Part shown: positions 9,582 to 19,270 of the stretch, one piece after another
Numbering within the stretch: the first letter of the stretch is position 1
Layout of the letters: the number at the start of each line of letters is the position of its first letter
NCBI GenBank assembly: GCA_026710825.1
Contig: JAPOQH010000006.1
Coordinates: 1-64,000, forward strand
Direction of reading: 5' to 3'
From: Chloroflexota bacterium
GTDB lineage: Bacteria; Chloroflexota; Dehalococcoidia; Lucifugimonadales; UBA3495
DNA: 64,000 nt
Made by a program: the position numbers and the translations under genes
Notes under the pieces: generated by a model
The model's database searches: none
Told to the model about the DNA's origin: nothing
What the model saw: only the letters and a program-made list of their open reading frames with translations

Positions 9582-10703
9582 ATGGGCAACTGCAGACACT
9601 GCGGCCAGAAAGCCGGGTTCCTCCGCCGCAGCCATAAGGAATGTGATCACGCCCACCAGGCCGGCCGCGAGCGCATGGTCGAGATGGTCGTTGACGCCGC
9701 CGGCCGGCCTGATTTCAACGAACGTTCGCTGATCGACAACCTGTCTGTTATCGCCGACCGATCGTATGTGGACCAGGATGGCATCCGCGCCGCCATGGCC
9801 GAAGGATGGCGCCAGGCCGTGCGCGAGGGCCTCTCCGACGGCATCCTGACCCGCGGGGAGGAAGCCCGCCTGCGCGAGTTCCGCGAGCAATTCTCCATCG
9901 ACACCGACGACAAGGCTGGTGGCGAGACCCTGGAGCAGATCGATCGCGCCGCCCACGCCCGCTTGATGACCCATGCCCGTCTTGCCGCGGTATCGACCAA
10001 CCGCGGCGAAAATCACGTTACAACCCTCGAGGACGCCCTCGCTGACTCACAGCTTTCCCCTGCTGATCGCCGGGCGCTGCTGGTCCAGGGATGGGAGGCG
10101 GCAGTCGAAACATCCATCGAGGATGGTGTGCTTTCGTTGGACGAAGAGCACGCCCTGAACCTCTACCTCGATCACTTCGATCTGGAACAGTCGGACGTCA
10201 ACGCCAATGGCGCTTTCCGTAGCATGATCCAGTCCGCCGTCATCCGTGAAGCCGCTGAAGGCCTCATACCCGAGCGTCTGGGCGACATCCCGCTCGTGCC
10301 GTTCAACCTGATGAAATCCGAGCAACTGGTCTGGCTCATCGACGACGTTGACTACTACGAGGTCAAGACCCGCCGCGAACGCCGCGGTTCATCCCACGGC
10401 CTGAGCATCCGCGTCGCCAAAGGCCTCTACTACCGCCCCAGCACCTTCAAAAGCCGGCCCATCGAATGGGAGGAGACCGTCCACGAGGACACCGGCCTGT
10501 TGGGCGTGACCAGCAAGCACATCTACTTCCACGGCCCGCGCAAGCGGTTCCGCATCCGCTACGACCGCATCGTATCCTTCGAGCCCTACAGCGACGGCAT
10601 CGGCGTCATGCGCGACGCCCAAACCGCCAAGCCCCAGACATTCCACACCGGCGACGGCTGGTTCATCTACAACCTGGTAACCAACCTGGCCCAAAACTGG
10701 TAA
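9582..10703 (+). CDS. Zinc-ribbon and PH-like domain protein, unknown function
   Basis: The 373-residue protein starts 18 nt after the D-glutamate cyclase gene, so it is probably in the same operon. Its N-terminus has a CxxC and a later Cys (NCRHCGQKAGFLRRSHKEC), suggesting a small zinc-binding knuckle. The middle (about 40-240) is acidic and helical with two similar blocks (EGWRQAVREGLSDGILTRGEE and QGWEAAVETSIEDGVLSLDEE), which suggests an internal duplication. The C-terminal 120 residues are strand-rich and resemble bacterial PH-like domains (RYDRIVSFEPYSDGIGVM). No signal peptide or membrane segment is visible, and its role next to D-glutamate cyclase is unknown. Confidence 0.75.
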   Translation: MGNCRHCGQKAGFLRRSHKECDHAHQAGRERMVEMVVDAAGRPDFNERSLIDNLSVIADRSYVDQDGIRAAMAEGWRQAVREGLSDGILTRGEEARLREFREQFSIDTDDKAGGETLEQIDRAAHARLMTHARLAAVSTNRGENHVTTLEDALADSQLSPADRRALLVQGWEAAVETSIEDGVLSLDEEHALNLYLDHFDLEQSDVNANGAFRSMIQSAVIREAAEGLIPERLGDIPLVPFNLMKSEQLVWLIDDVDYYEVKTRRERRGSSHGLSIRVAKGLYYRPSTFKSRPIEWEETVHEDTGLLGVTSKHIYFHGPRKRFRIRYDRIVSFEPYSDGIGVMRDAQTAKPQTFHTGDGWFIYNLVTNLAQNW

Positions 10704-10729
10704 CCCGGCTCGCGCACGACCAAAAAATC

Positions 10730-10752
10730 CCCTCCCCCTTGGCGGGAGAGGG
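10730..10752. repeat. CCCTCCC/GGGAGAGGG palindromic repeat
   Basis: A hairpin-forming repeat in the gap between the PH-like gene and uvrB, followed near 10808 by an imperfect TCATCCTG/CAGGATG inverted repeat. Similar CCCTCTCCC/GGGAGAGGG units occur at 32296-32318 and 60229-60251. Confidence 0.65.
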
Positions 10753-10893
10753 CCACGGTGAGAGGGAAATGCGCTTCACCTGGAGCGGCCAAACCCAATC
10801 AACCGCTCATCCTGAACCTGTCGCAGGATGCACCTGAATCGCGGACTAAGAATCCCGTCCATCCTGTACATCGATGTAGAACTGCGTAGCCCC

Positions 10894-12894
<2,001 letters not shown>

Positions 12895-13232
12895 CTCCAA
12901 TGGCTCCCCATCGTTTCGCCAAATTATACGCCAAACCCCATAACCTCGGCTGCCACTAACCAGCCATATCGACGCGTCGGTCTGCTAGCGCCAACCCCCA
13001 CCCTATCCGTTGACGGGAGAGGGTTGGGGTCGGGCGAGGGGCAACCCCCCGTTCCATCCCAGACACACGCCGCTCATGGTGAGCCTGTCGAACCATGAGA
13101 TACATCCAACCACCGCCGCCCCTCCATGAACTGGTCGAACCGTCACACTCCCAACCAACGTCGTTCCTGCGGAAGCAGGAACCCAGACACCCTTGGGAAA
13201 AGGAACCAGCGGGATCACCCCGACGGATACCC
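12895..13232. other. Intergenic region with dispersed hairpin repeats
   Basis: No gene was found in these 338 bases. They contain a CCCTATCC...GGGAGAGGG-type hairpin (about 13000-13025), a CTCATGGT...ACCATGAG hairpin (about 13073-13100) and a GTTCCTGC/GCAGGAAC hairpin (13159-13185). Confidence 0.7.
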
Positions 13233-13820
13233 TCACCCACCCCCCATGCCAACCAACGCCTGCCGGATCTTGTCCTCTGCCGACGCATCCGCCGGCAGAT
13301 CCAGCGAAGCCACCGCCTGCCGCGCGTCAGCCAGCGGCATCCCCAACGCCGTCAACGCCTCCACCGCCTCAGCATCCGTCCCGCCCGCGATCACGACCCC
13401 CGGCATCGCCCCATCTGCCTCCGGAAGTTTCCCCCGCAGTTCCAGCACCACACGTTGCGCGATCCTCCTACCGACTCCCTGCGCCCGCGCCAGCGCCGTA
13501 ACATCCTCAGATGCCACCGCTTGTCGGAACCCGTCCTCGCCCAGTTCCGACAGTATCGACATCGCCGACCGCGGCCCGACGCCATTGACCCCGTTCAGCG
13601 CCCCAAAAAGTTCCACCGACCCCGCATCAGGAAACCCGTACAGCACCGGCTGCTCGTTCTGGATCCTGAGTACCGTGTGCAGCCGCACCGGATCTCCCAC
13701 GCTGCCCATTCCCGCTACGGCCGACGCCGGCACGTTCACCTGCAGGACAATCCCGCCGACCAGCACGTTCACCCAATCCGCTCCGACGGCCTCCAGCGCG
13801 CCGTGCACGCCCACCAGCAC
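13233..13820 (-). CDS. ruvA: Holliday junction DNA helicase subunit RuvA
   Basis: RuvA forms the tetramer that grips four-way junctions and recruits RuvB. The 195-residue product has an OB-fold N-terminus, two helix-hairpin-helix stretches (LNGVNGVGPRSAMSILSEL and ALARAQGVGRRIAQRVVLEL) and a C-terminal three-helix RuvB-binding domain (EAVEALTALGMPLADARQAV). It starts at a GTG three bases after the ruvC stop, so it is translationally linked. The order yebC-ruvC-ruvA is common, but ruvB sits 12 kb away. Confidence 0.95.
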   Translation of the reverse strand: MLVGVHGALEAVGADWVNVLVGGIVLQVNVPASAVAGMGSVGDPVRLHTVLRIQNEQPVLYGFPDAGSVELFGALNGVNGVGPRSAMSILSELGEDGFRQAVASEDVTALARAQGVGRRIAQRVVLELRGKLPEADGAMPGVVIAGGTDAEAVEALTALGMPLADARQAVASLDLPADASAEDKIRQALVGMGGG

Positions 13821-13823
13821 TGC

Positions 13824-14345
13824 CTAAAACACCTCACCCGGCTTGATCTCTCGCGCCATCAAATCATCCTCGGCGAAATGCCGCAAATGGCACAATCCCA
13901 CCGCCAATGCGTCAGTGGCGTCTTCCCTTGGATGATCGGTTATCCCAAATGTGGATATAGTTATCTGTTGCACCTGCTCTTTAGTCGCGCCGCCGTAATC
14001 CGCGACCGCCCGTTTCACCGCCGCCGGCGCGTAGCGATGCACCGGTACTCCCTGGCTCGCCGCGCCGATCAGCACCACCGCCTGCGCCTGCCCAATCGCC
14101 AGCGCTGACTTTACGAACGCCCGCTCACCCCGACCCACGAACGGGTCCTCCACCGCAATCGCGTCCGGCTGGAACACATGGATCATGTTCAGGATGTGCG
14201 TGTGAAGCTGGTATAGCCTCTTTTCGATGGGCATCGACGCCGGCAGCGCAACCACCCCGTAATCATCCGCTCGCGGAGTCGGCTCCGCGTCCACCACGCC
14301 GTAGCCCATCTTCAGGGTGCCCGGATCGATGGCCAGTACACGCAT
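13824..14345 (-). CDS. ruvC: Crossover junction endodeoxyribonuclease RuvC
   Basis: RuvC is the RNase H-fold resolvase that cuts Holliday junctions. The 173-residue product begins MRVLAIDPGTLKMGYGVVD, with the first catalytic aspartate at D7. It contains IAVEDPFVG with the catalytic glutamate and ends with the ATDALAVGLCHL stretch carrying the last acidic residues. The ATG overlaps the yebC stop by one base (TGATG), which implies coupled translation. Length is normal for the family. Confidence 0.96.
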   Translation of the reverse strand: MRVLAIDPGTLKMGYGVVDAEPTPRADDYGVVALPASMPIEKRLYQLHTHILNMIHVFQPDAIAVEDPFVGRGERAFVKSALAIGQAQAVVLIGAASQGVPVHRYAPAAVKRAVADYGGATKEQVQQITISTFGITDHPREDATDALAVGLCHLRHFAEDDLMAREIKPGEVF

Positions 14346-15109
14346 CAGTCGGATCCGTACCGCTCCAGCACCTCTGCCGGAAAGTCAGCGTTGGTGTACG
14401 CCTTCTGCACGTCGTCCAAGTCCTCCAGGATGTCCAGCAACCGCAGCGTCTGTTCCGCCGCCCTGTTCTCCAGCGGAATCACCGTCTTGGGCACCATCGA
14501 AATGTCCGCCGACGCCGGTTCTGCTCCCTCGCTTTCCAACGCCGATTTCACCGCCAGCAGATTCTCCGGCGCCGTGTAGACCTCCAGGATCCCGTCCTCG
14601 AACTTCACGTCGTCCGCTTCCGCGTCAATCGCCGCCAGGCTCAACTCTTCGGCCACCGATTCATCATCGATTTCCAGTGTGATGACGCCCCGGGTATCGA
14701 AATTCCATGCCACGCACCCAGAGTCTCCCAGGTTCCCGCCGCCCTTGTTGAAAGCCGACCGGACTTCGGACGCGGTGCGGTTGCGGTTGTCAGTCAGCGC
14801 CTGCACCAGGATCGCCCCGCCGCTCGGCCCATACCCTTCGTACGTGACTTCCGACAGGTCCACCATGCCCTCGCCGCCCTCGCCGGTCCCCCGGCGCACG
14901 GCCCGCATGATGCTGTCCAGCGGCATGTTGTTGGACCTCGCCTGGTCCATGGCGATCCTCAGGCGGAAGTTCATGTCAGGGTCTCCACTGCCGCCTTCCT
15001 TGGCCGCCAGCGATATGTTCCGCGCCAACTTGGTGAACAGCGCACCCCTCTTGGCGTCCGCCGCTCCCTTCGCCCGTTTGATGGTTGACCACTTGGAATG
15101 TCCGGACAT
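14345..15109 (-). CDS. yebC: YebC/PmpR family protein (TACO1-like)
   Basis: The 254-residue protein starts MSGHSKWSTIKRAKGAADAK, the YebC hallmark, and contains GYGPSGGAILVQALTDNRNRT and FNKGGGNLGDSGCVAW. Members of this family are known as transcriptional regulators or as ribosome-associated factors that relieve stalling, as in mitochondrial TACO1. Which applies here cannot be read from sequence. A strong GGAGG lies 6 nt before the ATG. It is the first gene of the yebC-ruvC-ruvA operon, and a likely promoter is at 15215-15244. Confidence 0.95.
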   Translation of the reverse strand: MSGHSKWSTIKRAKGAADAKRGALFTKLARNISLAAKEGGSGDPDMNFRLRIAMDQARSNNMPLDSIMRAVRRGTGEGGEGMVDLSEVTYEGYGPSGGAILVQALTDNRNRTASEVRSAFNKGGGNLGDSGCVAWNFDTRGVITLEIDDESVAEELSLAAIDAEADDVKFEDGILEVYTAPENLLAVKSALESEGAEPASADISMVPKTVIPLENRAAEQTLRLLDILEDLDDVQKAYTNADFPAEVLERYGSD

Positions 15110-15214
15110 CCGACACCTCCTCGCGCTTGGTATTCCGCCGATTCAGACCGACACTCGCTCGATCGTTCCGCCGCCGCCCGCGCTTTATTACTCTATGTAA
15201 TTTGTAACATCAAG

Positions 15215-15244
15215 ATTCTAGCATCGTGCCGCCAACCCGGTCAA
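15215..15244 (-). promoter_or_regulatory. Promoter of the yebC-ruvC-ruvA operon
   Basis: On the minus strand, TTGACC (15239-15244), an 18-nt spacer and TGC-TAGAAT (-10 at 15215-15220) form an extended -10 promoter with a leader of about 100 nt before yebC. Confidence 0.6.
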
Positions 15245-15287
15245 AACGTTCGACACCACGACAGCAACCCGCCATCCCCGTAAACCC

Positions 15288-15393
15288 CGTCGTTCCTGGC
15301 ATACCATGTCCATCCGGGCGTACCAAGTCATTCCGGCCAACCCACGTCATTCCGGGCATACCACGTCATTCCGGCCTTCAGCCGGAATCCAGG
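15288..15393. repeat. Degenerate 19-bp tandem repeat ending in a palindrome
   Basis: Four consecutive 19-bp units (15288, 15307, 15326, 15345) resemble CGTCATTCCGGGCATACCA. A fifth start at 15364 turns into the complete ATTCCGGC/GCCGGAAT hairpin. The array lies in the gene-poor stretch between yebC and the HEPN-like gene. The rest of 15394-15662 shows no gene, only a half-copy of the GGGCGAAT-type repeat near 15571-15594. Confidence 0.75.
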
Positions 15394-15662
15394 AAACCTA
15401 TCCCACCACACCACCCCCAACCCGCCCACGATGAGCCCGTTGATCCATCCGCTGCTCGCCGACACCCTCCCCCATCCACCAACGCATCCCGTGGAACCTG
15501 CCCACTTCTGGCGCTCCCCGTCCATCCAAGCAGACGGTGACGTTGCGAGTTGGATGGTTTCTGCTAATAGAGACGGACAATCATTCGCCCCTACCCTGGT
15601 CACCGGCGCCGTTTGACCGAGTGAACCACCTGAAACGGAGCGTTGCCAAGCAAACGAGACCC

Positions 15663-16050
15663 TTGACAAAGCGAACGCATGAGCCCATAATGGTCTCACT
15701 CGAGTTAGAACATAACATCCAGCACCGTCCCGCCAGAGGTGATACCGGTCGTACACGGCCAACCCGTCAGACTCCAAATCGCATACCAGCCTCCGCCAGG
15801 ACCAGCGACCGGTCGCTCTAGCCGGTGTGGTCGCAACGGGGCCAGCGCCTCCCCACACGCTGGGAGGTCAGCGCATCCACCTCTCCCATCTTTTCCGGGA
15901 GAGGCCAGGGCCAGGGATTCCTCCCGACCCGTGCGCTGTCCGCCAAACCTTGAGTGGGCAAAAACCCATGCGTAACCCCTCGGCCGTGGGGCTGACAACG
16001 ACCACCATCACCTCTGGCAGACACCCAAATCAAAGACACCGAAAGGAGCA
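15663..16050 (+). ncRNA. Conserved promoter-led RNA-like element, copy 1 (upstream of HEPN-like gene)
   Basis: A near-consensus promoter (TTGACA 15663-15668, 17-nt spacer, CATAAT 15686-15691) precedes a long stretch shared with 29835-30263 and 48367-48745. Conserved marks are a palindrome at the expected start (ACTCGAGT, 15698-15705), an exact 14-mer AAATCGCATACCAG (15776-15789), a hairpin with loop TCGGCCGT and stem CCCC/GGGG (15976-15991), the nonamer CTGACAACG (15992-16000) and AAAGGAG (16042-16048). The HEPN-like gene starts 32 nt after the last mark, so the element could be its leader or a separate RNA. The class is unknown to me. Confidence 0.65.
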
Positions 16051-16079
16051 AAAGCCAATCGCAACAACCAGCCAACCCG

Positions 16080-16673
16080 TTGAAAACCTACCGGAGCAAG
16101 CGCCTGTTGAACCCCGAGCATCACCTGGACCTCAGCCGACAATACCTGGACTATGTTTCCAGGGACATCTCCGCCGGCGACTACGCAAGGGCGGCAACCG
16201 CCCTAACCCGGTCGGCCAGTCACGCCGCAACCGCCGCCGCCGTGCATTGGCATCATCTTCATTACAGCCGACGGCGACTCAACGTCGTAATGACCGAATT
16301 GGCGTTTGACCGTCGTATCCGCCGCACCCACGTCCGCACGTTCGTCGAAGTGTACCGAACTTTGGATCAGATAATGCGAGAGCCGCCCGCGACCGCCTTT
16401 CGAAGGTTGCGCCGGATGCGACGCCGCGTGTCCCGCTTGATCGCAGCCATCACGGCCGCAATCGCGGCCCAACCGGACGTGCCCACGCTGGAACAGCTCT
16501 TGGCCGACCCGACCAGAGTGCCCGCCCCGATCCCGTCGCCCCGGATTACCACCATCGGTGAGTTGAGGGACGCGTTGGGTCAGTCCGTCGACACCGACCA
16601 CCGCAACCATCCCATCGACTGCCCCGGTTGCCGCATCAACTTCCACGGCCCAAGCCCGGCCCACGCCGTCTGA
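16080..16673 (+). CDS. HEPN-like protein with RX4H motif and C-terminal CPxC, paralogue 1
   Basis: The 197-residue product is paralogous to the gene at 29095-29673. Over residues 14-125 the two align without gaps at about one-third identity. Shared points are HHLD, Y(A/L)RA, L-x-RS-x2-HAA, RRRL, F-x2-R(I/L)-x3-H-x2-TF and RV-x-RL. The R79-x4-H84 motif and all-helical character resemble HEPN ribonuclease domains, although the usual polar residue after Arg is Ile or Leu here. The C-terminus carries CPGC (181-184), possibly half of a metal site. The start is uncertain: TTG at 16080 has no close ribosome site, and AAAGGAG sits 32 nt upstream. Function is inferred only. Confidence 0.75.
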   Translation: MKTYRSKRLLNPEHHLDLSRQYLDYVSRDISAGDYARAATALTRSASHAATAAAVHWHHLHYSRRRLNVVMTELAFDRRIRRTHVRTFVEVYRTLDQIMREPPATAFRRLRRMRRRVSRLIAAITAAIAAQPDVPTLEQLLADPTRVPAPIPSPRITTIGELRDALGQSVDTDHRNHPIDCPGCRINFHGPSPAHAV

Positions 16674-16814
16674 TCTCGCCGGGCCCGGAAAGCCGCCGGC
16701 ATCCGCACTAGGTTGAATGGCAGCCTTGCATAACCTACAATGCCCCTACGATCTGCGGCGCAGTCTGCCGACTCCATCGGCGATTCACGCCGCCCCACGC
16801 CTGGAGGCTCACCC

Positions 16815-18011
16815 ATGATCACCACGTTTGACAGTCTTTACGCCGGTCATGTCGACATGGAAAACGTCGGCTACGGCGGCATCGCGGTCAACGACCGTAC
16901 CTACTCCGACGAGTACCTCGCCACCGCATTCGACAAGGGCGTCGCCATCGCCCAGACCCTCGACAAGCACGGCTACGACACCTTCTGGATGGCCGAGCAC
17001 CACTTCCAGCCCGAGGGTTACGAGTGCATCCCCAACCTGTTGATGTTCATCGTTCACCTCGCCCACGTAACCGAGCGTCTCCGCTTCGGCTGCGGTTTCA
17101 ACATCGCCCCCATGTGGCACCCCCTCCGCCTTGCTGAGGACTTCGCCATGGCCGATTGGCTCACCAAGGGCCGCGTAACTTTCGGCGTCGGTCGCGGTTA
17201 CCACACCCGTGAGGTCGAGGCCCTCGGTTCCCCCCTCATGGACCAGGCCGCCAACCGTGAGCTCTTCGAAGAGCAGGTCGAGGTCGTTTTCAAGGCGTTC
17301 CACGAGCGCTCATTCTCCCACCACGGCAAGCACTACGACTTTCCGCCCCAGGTTCCCTACCGCGGCTATGACCTCGAAGAGATCACCTTGGTCCCCCGTC
17401 CCCGGACCCTGCCGGTGGAGTGCTGGCAGCCCATCCAGGGCGGCACCGGTCGCGCCCTCGAGTTTATGGCCAAGATGGGTATCAAGGGCGTCATCGGCGG
17501 CGGTTCCTCCGAGGGCGGCGCCATGGACGGCATCATGCACGCTTACCGCGACGCTCTCCAGCGCAACGGCAAGCCCGACGCCGAACTCGGCGAGGACTTG
17601 GCCGTCGGCTTCCACTTCCACCTCGCCCCCACCGTCGAGGAGGCCGCCCGTGCCGGGGCCGGGGCCTACGAGGAAAACCTCAAGATGTTCGGCCCGCTGC
17701 GCCTCACCCGCGGCCTCACCGAGCAACAGATCCGAGACATCAGCAATCCTGAGGTCGCTCCCAACGCTGGCCTTCCCACCATCGAGGACGCCATCGAGAA
17801 CGGCAGCGTCCTGGCCGGCCCGCCCGAGTTGATCATCGAAAAACTCAAGGGCGTCGAGGAAAGGTACCCCGGCCTCAAACGCGTCCAGGTCGGACAGCCC
17901 GTCGGCACCCCTCAGTCCGTCATCCTTGACCAACTTCAGTGGTTCGCCGAAGAAGTCATGCCCGCTTTCAAGGACACTAAGGTCGAGGTCTCTGTCCCCG
18001 CCGACAACTGA
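16815..18011 (+). CDS. LLM class flavin-dependent oxidoreductase (luciferase-like monooxygenase)
   Basis: The 398-residue protein has the bacterial-luciferase TIM-barrel pattern: FWMAEHHFQPEGYE near residue 60, the VTFGVGRGYHTREVEALG stretch that lines the flavin site, and a C-terminal LAGPPELIIEKLKGVEE segment. Relatives use reduced FMN or F420 to oxygenate or oxidise organic substrates; cofactor and substrate are not evident here. The ATG at 16815 follows TGGAGG by 7 nt. A second family member lies at 24761-25807. It has its own transcription unit, with a palindromic repeat downstream. Confidence 0.9.
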   Translation: MITTFDSLYAGHVDMENVGYGGIAVNDRTYSDEYLATAFDKGVAIAQTLDKHGYDTFWMAEHHFQPEGYECIPNLLMFIVHLAHVTERLRFGCGFNIAPMWHPLRLAEDFAMADWLTKGRVTFGVGRGYHTREVEALGSPLMDQAANRELFEEQVEVVFKAFHERSFSHHGKHYDFPPQVPYRGYDLEEITLVPRPRTLPVECWQPIQGGTGRALEFMAKMGIKGVIGGGSSEGGAMDGIMHAYRDALQRNGKPDAELGEDLAVGFHFHLAPTVEEAARAGAGAYEENLKMFGPLRLTRGLTEQQIRDISNPEVAPNAGLPTIEDAIENGSVLAGPPELIIEKLKGVEERYPGLKRVQVGQPVGTPQSVILDQLQWFAEEVMPAFKDTKVEVSVPADN

Positions 18012-18035
18012 CCCGAAACACCGTCCGATCCATCG

Positions 18036-18061
18036 TAGGGGCGAATACTCATTCGCCCCTA
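18036..18061. repeat. Palindromic TAGGGGCGAAT/ATTCGCCCCTA repeat
   Basis: An 11-bp perfect stem with a 4-nt centre, in the gap between the LLM monooxygenase and the VOC gene. It could also act as a transcription terminator. Confidence 0.8.
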
Positions 18062-18164
18062 ATCTTTGCCCAAGCGTATCTCAGAAATTCGATGACACCC
18101 GCCCCACGACGAGCGCAATACCCCCTGATATCCTTAACCGGCAAATTCACAACGGAGGCTTACC

Positions 18165-18950
18165 ATGCCCGAAATGACCGACTACCCACCAGGCTCCCCA
18201 TCGTGGGTTGACCACCTCGCCCACGATGGACAGGTCGCCAAGAATTTCTACACCGGCCTTTTCGGCTGGACCTACGATGACCATCCGGCCGGAGAGGGCA
18301 TGGTCTACACTATGTTCTCCCACGATGGCGTCCCCGTCTGCGCCACCGCTGAAGCCGGACCCATGCAGCAGAACCTGCCTTCCCACTGGAGCGTCTACGT
18401 AACCGTAGATGACCTCGAGGCCGCCGTCGAGCGCGCCAAAGCCGCCGGCGGAACCGTCATCTTTGAACCCTGCGACGTGCTCGACGTTGGACGCATGGCC
18501 ATCATCCAGGATCAGGAAGGCGCTTTCCTCCGCCTCTGGTATCCCCTCAAACACGCCGGCGCCGGCAAACTCGGCGAACCCGGCGCACCGACCTGGTTCG
18601 AACTCGCCACCACCGACGTCGATTCCGCCAAGGCCTTCTACTCCGCCGTCCTCGGCGCGGAAATCGTCCCTGATCCCGACGCTCCCTTCGAGTACACGCT
18701 GGTCAAGGTGGCCGGCAACCCCGCCGCCGGCATCCTCAAAATCGGCGAGGACTGGGGCCCGGTCCCACCCAACTGGGGCGTCTATTTCGGCGTGGACGAC
18801 GTCGACGCCACCGTAGCCAAAGCCCAGCAACTCGGCGGCAAAATCTGCGTGGAACCCCGCGACATTCCCGACTTCGCCCGTTTCTCGGTCCTGTTTGACC
18901 CCGAAGGCGCAGTGTTCTCCATCATCCACCTGAACGAGTGGAGTTCGTAA
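18165..18950 (+). CDS. VOC family protein with two tandem glyoxalase-type domains
   Basis: The 261-residue protein consists of two VOC (vicinal oxygen chelate) modules. The first (about 10-125) begins PSWVDHLAHDGQVAKNFYTGLFGW and the second (about 140-258) begins TWFELATTDVDSAKAFYSAVLG. The layout matches the CFP30B/hydroxylase-like subgroup, for which no firm reaction is known. GGAGG lies 7 nt before the ATG. It stands alone between two repeat-rich gaps, so partners cannot be inferred. Confidence 0.88.
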   Translation: MPEMTDYPPGSPSWVDHLAHDGQVAKNFYTGLFGWTYDDHPAGEGMVYTMFSHDGVPVCATAEAGPMQQNLPSHWSVYVTVDDLEAAVERAKAAGGTVIFEPCDVLDVGRMAIIQDQEGAFLRLWYPLKHAGAGKLGEPGAPTWFELATTDVDSAKAFYSAVLGAEIVPDPDAPFEYTLVKVAGNPAAGILKIGEDWGPVPPNWGVYFGVDDVDATVAKAQQLGGKICVEPRDIPDFARFSVLFDPEGAVFSIIHLNEWSS

Positions 18951-19270
18951 AATCCTCCCATCACCGTTCCAACCGCAGGGGCGGGTCTGAGACCCGCCCC
19001 TGCAGATCTCGGGCCGATTCAGGATAGAAGACTCCGCGCCACATCAGAACCATCATTCCCGCGGAAGCGTGAACCCGGAAACCTGCGGCAACGCCAGAAT
19101 CGGCGGTTGTGCCGACCCTGCGCACGCTCTGTCGGCAATCCGTCATACCGGCGAAAGCCGGTATCCAGGGATTCCTCGCGCAACGGAATCTTGCGGGCGC
19201 GCGGACCGTCTCAATACCGGAATACGGTTCCGGCGACCCGAACCAGGATCTACCGCGAACCACCCGACGC
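18951..19270. other. Intergenic repeats between convergent genes
   Basis: No gene is supported in this 320-nt gap. It holds a long hairpin CAGGGGCGGGTCT/AGACCCGCCCCTG (about 18976-19005), which could terminate both converging genes, and a CATACCGGC/GCCGGTAT hairpin (19141-19170) of the ATTCC-type repeat family. Confidence 0.7.

Noticed and set aside
8691-10016. Minus-strand frame of 441 codons
   Set aside because: It is a shadow of the DUF4392 gene and the start of the PH-like gene, with low-complexity Gly/Val/Asp content.
15288-15363. Possible CRISPR array
   Set aside because: The 19-bp units are contiguous and degenerate, with no spacers.
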